Shown here: positions 8,734 to 17,100 of the stretch, one piece after another
How positions within the stretch are numbered: the first letter of the stretch is position 1
How the letters are laid out: each line of letters begins with the position of its first letter
From: Botryllus schlosseri
Lineage: Eukaryota; Chordata; Ascidiacea; Stolidobranchia; Styelidae
Direction: 5' to 3'
DNA: 20,517 nucleotides
NCBI GenBank assembly: GCA_000444245.1
Contig: ATSW01000246.1
Location: 1-20,517 of the forward strand
Notes under the pieces: model-generated
Told to the model about the DNA's origin: nothing
The model's database searches: none
What the model saw: only the letters and a program-made list of their open reading frames with translations
Position numbers and translations under genes: made by a program

Positions 8734-9099
8734 TAGGCTTACCATACGTCCTCTTTTAAGAGGATTTGTCCTCTTTTTTGACTTTTTTGAAAGTGTCCTC
8801 GGAGGACGCCCTTTTGTCCTCTTTTTTGAGATTTTGTCCTCTTTTTGTAATTTAGGTCAGATTCAGAGCAAATTGCGAGTGATATGCCGCAAATTAGCAC
8901 AGAAGTGAAGCTCCCGCGGGTATTTCGGAGTGAAAAACGGTGATTTTAGCTCTGAGCGGAAAAGATGACCTTTTTTTTAGTCAACCGATCACAAAGTGGG
9001 AAAAATTCACCGGTTTTTGAGAATTCTACTCCGGTTTTGCAAGTTGCAAATTTCTGAAAAAGTGTCCTCTTTTTAGATTTCCAAAATATGGTAAGCCTA
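8734..9099. mobile_element. E1 element (hAT-like MITE) inside the SELENOF 3' UTR
   Basis: Ends TAGGCTTACCATACG and ATATGGTAAGCCTA form a TIR (13 bp, TAGGCTTACCATA), flanked by a perfect 8-bp TSD ACTACTTC (8726-8733 and 9100-9107). 366 bp. The left part repeats GTCCTCTTTT several times. An internal block (about 8900-8990) is shared with E2. It lies after the SELENOF stop and before the SECIS, so it would be transcribed into the mRNA. Confidence 0.92.
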
Positions 9100-9471
9100 A
9101 CTACTTCTGACCACCTCTCCTAGTTGAAGTTGATGTGACGATGCTTCTATGCATTTTCGCAATATATTTTGAAGTGAATTAGGTCACTAGGCTTGTTAAT
9201 TGGTTGCAAATCCATGGGTTTTGCGAAGGTGTTTAATGTTATATGCTCGAAATGTAGCGCTATCTCAGTTATGAAATATTTTTTGATATTTGTAAACCTT
9301 ATGCGATTAGTACTGTTTCATACAGTTTTGCAGTAATTGACATGCACTTTTTGGAACCGGTACTGACAGGATCCTTTATGGGGGTAGAGGTGATTGTAGG
9401 CACCGTTTTTTAGAGTAACTCATCGCTACTGCAAAATAGAACAATAGTTTCTGTATTGTTTTGGTAAATTC

Positions 9472-9535
9472 AGCGCTAGTTTATGACGGCACTTCGTTAA
9501 ACCTTCCGGTACAAGCTGCTCGATGCTGTAGCGTT
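9472..9535 (+). promoter_or_regulatory. SECIS element, form 2 (selenocysteine insertion signal)
   Basis: Hairpin with all SECIS hallmarks. Lower helix: AGCGCTA (9472-9478) pairs with TAGCGTT (9529-9535), 7 bp including one G-U, followed by an internal loop. Non-Watson-Crick quartet: TGAC (9484-9487, within ATGA) faces CGAT (9521-9524). Upper helix: about 10 positions (9488-9497 with 9511-9520) with two mismatches. Conserved unpaired AA at 9499-9500, then a 3-bp mini-stem ACC/GGT (9501-9503 with 9508-9510) closed by TTCC, which defines form 2. In the cell it recruits SBP2 and eEFSec-tRNA(Sec) so that the UGA in exon 3 is read as selenocysteine. It sits 61 bases before the poly(A) signal. Confidence 0.92.
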
Positions 9536-9595
9536 GTTTGTGAGTGAACGAACGAGTGATTATGTTATATTATTGTGTAACTGTTTGAAAATTTC

Positions 9596-9601
9596 AATAA
9601 A
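9596..9601 (+). terminator. SELENOF poly(A) signal AATAAA
   Basis: AATAAA soon after the SECIS, with a GT/T-rich downstream element at about 9619-9650. It is the first good signal after the SECIS. Confidence 0.8.
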
Positions 9602-9687
9602 TGAAAATTGATATAAATTTTGGTGCTTTGTGATTCTTTGAGGTTTTATACAGAATTTCTCTAGATTGCAGTATTATTCATGTACAC

Positions 9688-10681
9688 CAGTGGTTCATAA
9701 CCTTGTTCCCTCCAGCGCCCCTTTTCAAAAATTGCCTGGTTCTGGCCCCCCCGTGTTTAAGGACTGTTGTAAAAAACAATGGGTAAGTGCTTGCAGTCTG
9801 GAAGGTCTTTACTATTGAAAATATTTCGCGCGCGAATCGATCACGAGGACCAGTCAAATAATCAACGATATAATAATTTTATGTGCTATATTCGGGATCA
9901 AATCAAGGTTGTTCGAGCCTGATGTATACATCCTGAATTCACCTCTGCGATTCGCAATACGGGGAAGTTAATTGCATTGGGTTTTGTTCTATTGCTTTGT
10001 GTGACTAGTAAATCAACTGAGGATGTGGTAGAGATCTTTGCTCGCGTTGAATTTAGTGCTGCACCCAGTTCTTAACTTAACATGAATGTATTCCAAACAA
10101 AGCAACCCATATTATGTATCGTTCATGTGCATTGCGGGTCACAAAATTGAACAGTATCATCCTTTATGTTACAATGAAGAAATATTCTGACGATTTAATT
10201 TTGTAGCTCCCAAATACAAGTATATTCAAGTTGATCATTTTGGCCGGAAAGCTTCAAAGCATCTTCAATGTTCAAAGGTGCACAGCAGTGTCTCTTTAAT
10301 TTCGACGCGATGTGCGCTGCGGGATACAATATACCTAGTTTTGTGGAAAATAACCAGAGCTAGCATGACGAGAGTGTTTTAACGGGGAATTGGCGATCCA
10401 AAAGTACGCGCACTTTATTTAAACATGAATTATAATAAACCACTGCGTTCATGGCAACAGCGCATAGGTAACATTGGCGCCGAGCGCTACGAAAATTTTC
10501 GAGATTTGACAGATTTTGTCAAATGTTAATTTGCAATGAGAACTCAGGGTATATAGAACTATTATTCTATAATCATATGCCCCTACTACACCATCTACTG
10601 TGACACCATTTTTCTTCAGCGCCTCCCATATCGCCCCCTTTAAAATCCAAATCGGCTGGAGACGAGGCTAAGAACCACAAG
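9688..10681. mobile_element. CAGTGGTTC-type hAT-like element, decayed
   Basis: Left end CAGTGGTTCATAACCTTG and right end GGCTAAGAACCACAAG resemble the common hAT terminus CAGTGGTTCTTAACC. Subterminal DNA on both sides carries GCCCC and CTGGAG runs in inverse arrangement. No good TSD (ATGTACAC against TTTAGTTT), so at least one end is eroded or misplaced. About 1 kb, no transposase motif seen. Fills most of the SELENOF-NEXN intergenic space. Confidence 0.55.
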
Positions 10682-10867
10682 TTTAGTTTAATATGAATTT
10701 ATTATTCGATTGTAAGTTCTGTGGCTCCAACAATGGCAGTCTTACCGTATTCAAAATAAATCTCATTTATGCCTGAACCACCATTGTAATGATTTGAGTT
10801 GCAATATTTTGTTGACTTGACAAATTCAATACCACTTATTGAAGTGTTGTACATTAGGTCCGACAAT

Positions 10868-11003
10868 TGAAAAATAGGCCTAGAACTTGAACTCGAGTCT
10901 TCAACACTATGACTCGGACTTGACACGTTGCTCCCTGACTTGGAAATGACTCGACTCGAGTGAGAATTCTAACGATAAAACTTGTGACTTGGTTATAACC
11001 CAG
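10868..11003 (-). mobile_element. R element fragment (copy 4)
   Basis: Truncated inverted copy with CTCGAGTCTTCAACACTATG, AAATGACTCGACTCGAGTG and the terminus ACTTGTGACTTGG-TTATAACCCAG. It lies just downstream of the NEXN poly(A) site. Confidence 0.7.
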
Positions 11004-11042
11004 GCCTGAACTGTCCACAAAACATTAGTCGCCATCATAATA

Positions 11043-11048
11043 TTTATT
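11043..11048 (-). terminator. NEXN poly(A) signal AATAAA
   Basis: TTTATT on the given strand is AATAAA on the gene strand, 78 bases after the NEXN stop, giving a 3' UTR of about 100 bases. Confidence 0.75.
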
Positions 11049-11125
11049 CAAAATCGTCAGTAACTATAATATAATCGAAGCGTCACACTCGTACTGTCGC
11101 AAATCCAGTCTCCAGCAGGCGGACG

Positions 11126-11133
11126 TCACTGTT
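11126..11133 (-). CDS. NEXN: NEXN terminal coding exon (eight coding bases)
   Basis: Acceptor CTTTCAG|AACAG. The G left from the previous exon plus AA gives Glu, then Gln, then TGA at 11128-11126. The protein ends AILTVLEQ, close to human CILTIESKN. The same exon carries the short 3' UTR. Confidence 0.85.
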
Positions 11134-14100
11134 CTGAAAGGTAGAAGAAATAAATATACATTTAAAAAAAATAGACTAGAATAAGAATGATAATACAGTC
11201 TTTTTGCCAAATAAACTACGGGCTTGGCTTCGTCATTTGCAATATCAACTCACCTAGGACTGTTAAAATAGCTTTGCTCGTTGCGACACCTTTCGAGTTC
11301 TCGGCCTTGCACACGTATTCTCCCGAGTCGTCGTAGAAGCTCTCGTTCATGTACAGCGAATATTGCGTGCCCTTGTTCATGTACTGATAGTCCGGGCTGT
11401 TTCGTATTAGCCTGTTCCGGAAGTACCACGTCACCTGAACACAATTACGGAGTTAAAGTCCAAATCAGAGGTATCCGCAGACTTTGTTATGCTTGTAACA
11501 CTTTCTACTAGACTTATTACTAGGGCAAGTTTTTGTTGCAGTTGAATCCGCGGAAAGTTGCATTAATTTATTTATTTTTGACAAAAGTTGCAAAAGTTTC
11601 ACCAAAAGACAATATTTTGCTCGGTTGACTAAAAAAAAGGTCAATTTACCGGCACAGCTCCCGAAATACCCGTACTTCGGTGCTGATTTACGGTGTTTCA
11701 GTCGAATTTGGCCGTGTATTTCACCAAAACCGAAAACATTTTCATGAAAAATCGAAAAAGTTGCAAAAGGTTGCATGAAAAAAATGGACGAAAGTTGCAA
11801 AAAGTTGCGCTATAAGATTCCTTCAAACAGTTTAAAACAGCATTCTACATATCTTACGAGTATTTAGGAAGCTGCCGGAAGCTGTAAAAAAAAGTTGCAA
11901 AAACTTGCCCTACTTATTACCAATCTAATAGGTCGACAGTCAGCTAACTACTGGTGTTTTTGAGTAGTTCTAGTTCTAATTTGGATTTTGAGTAGTGATT
12001 ACTTCTAATTCCAGTTGTATATTTTGAAAAGTGAGTCGCCCTAGTCCTAATTCTAGTTCTTAGAACATACAGATGTTTACTAGTGAGCAGTTCTAGTAGC
12101 GTATTTCAAAAAGTGAGAAGTTCTAGTTCTCATTATAGTTGCCTATTTGGAAAAATGAGTAGTTCTAGTTCAAATTCTAATTGTGGATTTCAAAAAGTGA
12201 GTAGTTCTAGTCATAATTCTAGTTCCATATCTTGAAAAGTGATAGATCTATTTCTAGTTCCTAGAAAGTGAAAAATCACATACCGTATTCTAAGTCTATT
12301 CTTGCCTAAAAAAATCTGCAAACTGGCAAAGAGAAGTGGAAGTGGTCTAAAAATCACACTCACTGGAGTAGAGTTTGAGCAGGCATGGCATATTTGAGTA
12401 CTCGGAAAAAGCACAAGTACTCCGCGACTGACATCCTGCGATTTCAAACTGAAAATAAGAAATTCCACTCACCCTGGGATGGGGGTCAGCGTGAATGACC
12501 GCGTCAAATCGAACCGGCTTGCCCTCGGTCAGTGTAATGTTGGTCAGCGTTTCCGTGAACCATGGTGCCCCGGTGTAAGGGCCGGCACTTCCGCTGCTAG
12601 TCGTCTCGTCGCTGGCTTGAGAAGAAGTCACAGCTGTTGTAAAAAAGGGGGTTATGAAGCACTGTGCTTGAAGGTAAATGCGGTTGCAGGTTACTGTGGA
12701 GATACTGAAAACAGTTGGACAGCTAGATAATTTCTGCTTTTTTCAAAGGAGATTAGAATTAGAATGACAGCTACACANCTTATTCTGAACTAGATTAGAA
12801 TGATAGCTATACAGNTTTTTTTCTTCAAAATTNCACTGGAATTAGAATTATAGCTCCACTGNGNTTTNTTCTCAAATTAGATTGNAATTATAGCTACACA
12901 TTTTTTNTCAACATTAGAATNATAGTTATAGAGAGCTATACTGTTTTTTCAAAATTAGATTAAAGTTAGAATTATAGCTCCAGCGTTTTTCCCAAAATAG
13001 ATTGGAATTATAGTTACACAGTTTATTCTGAACTAGATTAGAATCATAGCTACACAAATTTTTTTCAAAATCAACACTAGAATTAGAATGATAGCTACGC
13101 AGTCTCTTTCCAAATTAGATTAGAATTAGAGTTATAGCTATACTGTTTTTTTTTTAAATTCCAAATTAGATTAAATTTATAATTATAGTTACACCGATTT
13201 TCCCAAATTAGATTAGAATTATAGCTACATTCTTTTTCTCAAATTAGATTAGAATTATAATTACTGAATCCACAAAAACTTGGAAATTTAACTAAATTAT
13301 GATTAATAAACACAAAACTCGGGTTCAATTTAGTTCGTTCTCCTAGCAAATGTCTGCACAGCAGTTTGGCTTCGTTTTCGTAAATTCAATTAGAATTAAA
13401 ATGAGAGAATAGAAACATTTCACAGATTAGCTAAGATTACCAACTTCCAAATTTACTGGTAACCAAATTCGTAACAAAAGATACACGGAATAGATCTCTA
13501 GGGGAATAAAATGTTAACATGGCAACACTATGAGTACAAGTTTTGAAAACTATTTATTATCTCACAATCATCTTCACTTCCCTTGCTCGAGTTAGAGCCA
13601 GTCGCTTCATACGTTTGGATCTGAAATAAAATCAGAGCAATAGAATTAGGAAGTGTTCAATTCAAGACCGAGTCAAGTCGAGTCCAAGTCAGTTAGTGGA
13701 GGGTCGAGTCCGAGTCATAGTGTTTTGACTCGAGTCCAAGTCATAATGTTCACTATTCAGTTTTCAGTTCAACCCGGTTCAATACACTTTTCTCAAGTCT
13801 GCTATTTTTCGATGTTACAATGAAATGTCTGTGTTGGCCGCAGAAGTCTTGAATCATATGACGTGGTACGAGTCATACATAATGACTCGAGTACAAGTCG
13901 AGTAAATTCAAAAATTGACTCGAGTCGAGTCATTTTACGCATTTACCAAATTCTTACATTGTCGTCTTCGGAGTCATATTCCGCCTCAGACTCAAAACTG
14001 GCGCTTTCCTCCTCGAAATCAGCTTCCGCTTCCGCCAACTTTTCCCGAAGCATTTTCAGCTGAAAAGCCGACGGAAAGAGTAAATTCATCACCGCCTCAC

Positions 14101-17100
14101 GCAGGGTTGTAACCAAGTCACAAGGCTCAGAGTCACGAGTCAATCTAACCTTTGTAGTTTTGACTCGAGTCAAGTCGAGTCATTTTTAATTCACCATCGA
14201 GTCAAGTCATGATATGAGTCATTGCGTTGACTGCTCAGTTTCGAGTTAAAGTCTTGTTATAACCACTTTTTATAACTCTATTTCGTGATGTCGAATGGTT
14301 TGCATTTATAATATACTAATTTTCCTCACTTTTAGCAGTTTCTAGTCGTATTTTCAAGTACCAGTACCGATAGACGAAATTACAATGAAATGTTAGTCTT
14401 GGCCATCTGAAACTCGAGTTGAATAGTTTCTGTATTTTGAGAAAATGACTCGAGTCAAGTCGAGTCATCAGAAAATCACGACTCGAGTCGGACTTGAGTC
14501 ATTACAACCCGGCCACGCCCAAAAAGTGTCGGTTTTGGAAATTTCTAATCCAATGCCAAACCCTTTGCTCATTTTGCTGATACAATATTTTCAAGTACAA
14601 TGTAGCGAATTGATGGATTCATCGTTGGCAGTTTACGAGTGAAATGGCTACTCAGAAATAGCTACTTCTACTTGCAATTGAGTCGCAAATTTAGGGCGTA
14701 ACTTCTACTATCTCTAAAATCGAGCAAACTGCTGATACTACCTTAACGCTACTTCTCTCTGTAAAGGTTCTTCATATTGAAATGAACCGGAATATTCTCA
14801 GCTGACACTCGTCAGGGGTAATCGTCAGCAACTAGTAGACAATCGGAAAGGACATTGTATTTCAACAATTGTATCCTGAGTAAAAATATGACGTCACCGG
14901 CATGAAAATTCTAATAATCAAAGGCCTAAAATGGTATTTTTAGATTATATCAATTCTCGATCAAGATCAAGTTACCTGCGCTTCTTTCGCAAGATACATT
15001 TCCTGTTGCTCCACCGTCATTCTGCAGAATTTCGTTTCCATAATTCGCTTTTGTTCCGTCTCGCGCTGGGCCTGAAGGTTTAAATCGAATATCTCATCGC
15101 TGCGGCGATTATTATTTTACAACCTGAAATCGAAAAATTCCGACCAAAATGCCGAAAATGTTGACATTCTTCTGCATCAAAAAGCTTTTTTTTCGATAAG
15201 ATTTTGACGGATGAAGGACTCGTGTAGATGAATCAATCATTATTGTAAAAGAAGTTAAAATCAACTGTAGCACAAAAACTATGATCAACAGATAATTCTA
15301 GCCGTCTAATTAGAGCAAATGCAGGCAAAGTAATTTGTGAAATGTTTCCATGCTATCGTTTTCATACTAATCTATTTTTCGCTTTCCTGAAAATTCCACA
15401 GTAGAACTGTATAGTGCGAAGCCTATCAAGCTTGGCGTACAGACATTTGCCATTATTGTGGTTATTAGAATGAAATCCGATTTAATATGAATAGAATTTT
15501 GTGTTTAATTCTAATCTGGAGCTACATTCGCTTTCCAAGTTTTTGTTCCAATACTGAATTTATTCAGGAAATGCTGAATTCTTTTTTAACTGTCCACCTC
15601 TGCATGTAACCTACATAATTCAAACACCAATATCAAGGGGTTTCCAAGAGAGTAGCTTATCACATCACGGTGATATTTCTCATCTCACTTGCAGTACGGC
15701 TTCCATTTGGTCGCGGACATTGAGTTTGTTGATAGGCCGATGGATCTGTTTCCCGGAGCTTTCTTCGTCATCAGAGTCACTGCTGTCCTGTAAATATAAT
15801 ATATATACATATGCTATTTAATATTATAATCAGGGCGATTTTTTTAACTTGCTTTGTCGGTAAACTTATCATTTGACATTTTACAGCTTGTTGTTACCAG
15901 TTGTTTCCATTGTAGATGGCCCATTATCGGCCCGTTCTGAATCATAAACGGTCAAATGAAACAAGTAGGCTTACATGGTGTTATGCTCAACGTGCCGCAA
16001 TATCCTAACTGAAGCAAGACTGCGTGGGCATTGCATGGTTCTTATATCGAGAAGCGCATGATGAAAAATTGTGATGTAGACACCATTGTCAGAATAAAGC
16101 AACACGGTTTGTTACCAGCAGTGTACGCACAACTTCCGGTGTTGTCAGCCAACAACTGCTGCTGTTGAACGTTCTTTCTCCGTTCATGGCAAGCTACTTA
16201 GTGAACACAGACACTTTCTACCCGAGAATGTAGGAAAGTATTTTTCGTTGTACTACAACAAATTTGAATTATTTCTACCGTAATGCGTGATGTAACCACT
16301 GGAATTCTTCAAAGGGCCAGATTTCGTTAAAATATACTTTTTTTCATGTAATAATTTGTCAGTTTTTAAGTCAAAAGAGTTTTTTCAGGCCAAACTACTC
16401 CGTAAAGTCAGACAGTTCTACCCAGGAACGAAGACAAATAGCACAATTCTAACATTATGTGGGAAAACACCTAATTTACATACATGAGGCCAAAATTTGG
16501 TCAAAATTTAGTTTTTTAAAGTCACAAAATGTCAGGATTTGAATTGTTTAGGTCAAAATCTCCCGTTTTTTTGGCAAAAAATAATCGCCCCTAATTATGA
16601 TATAATATAGACTCAATATGATCAGGGAATGTCAGTACAAATACAAATACTATTTTCAGAGACAGGTCCGAAATACTTCAAGTGGAAATAGAAAATGAAT
16701 GTTTTTATGTTGATTTTATGCATAAAAAGCGATGAAAACTTTTGCTAAAGCTATTTTTACTTTTCAAATTCCAAATTATAAAAATCAAGTACTTTGCTCC
16801 AAAATTTTTTGGGTGGAAGTGGTCCCAAAACATAACCACTCCAGTAAGCGTTGCAAGTTAGCAAAAGCTATGCGAGTAACNTACTCTAAAAGAGAATTTA
16901 GTTACCGAGAGCAAATGATAACTATCATCTCANAGGATGCTGGCCCATGAATTTGGTTCCAAATTCACNGAATTTCGCGACTCACATAATTTTCTTTGGA
17001 CGACTGAAACCGCTTTCTCTCTTCTTCCAGTTCTCTCGCTTTTTCTTCCTTNCTTCTCTCGTTCTCTCTCTTTTGGTTTAGTCTGGCGATTTCGTCGAAT

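Larger units (their letters stand above)
8565..9618 (+). other. SELENOF: SELENOF 3' UTR
   Basis: About 1.05 kb from the stop to the expected cleavage site after AATAAA at 9596-9601, followed by a GT-rich stretch (GGTGCTTTGTG). It contains the E1 transposon (8734-9099) and, 373 bases further on, the SECIS. Boundaries are inferred from the sequence alone. Confidence 0.75.

Noticed and set aside
9100-9180. GTGACGATG near 9135 as an alternative SECIS quartet
   Set aside because: No facing ATGA at helix distance and no unpaired AA loop; the hairpin at 9472-9535 fits all requirements.
11281-11511. Plus-strand frame across the Ig exon, and minus frames 11250-11444
   Set aside because: Other-frame readings of the well-supported NEXN Ig exon.
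12740-13270. Possible CRISPR-like array because of regularly spaced repeats
   Set aside because: Units are imperfect, AT-rich and contiguous with no unique spacers, in an intron of an animal gene; it is a degenerate minisatellite.
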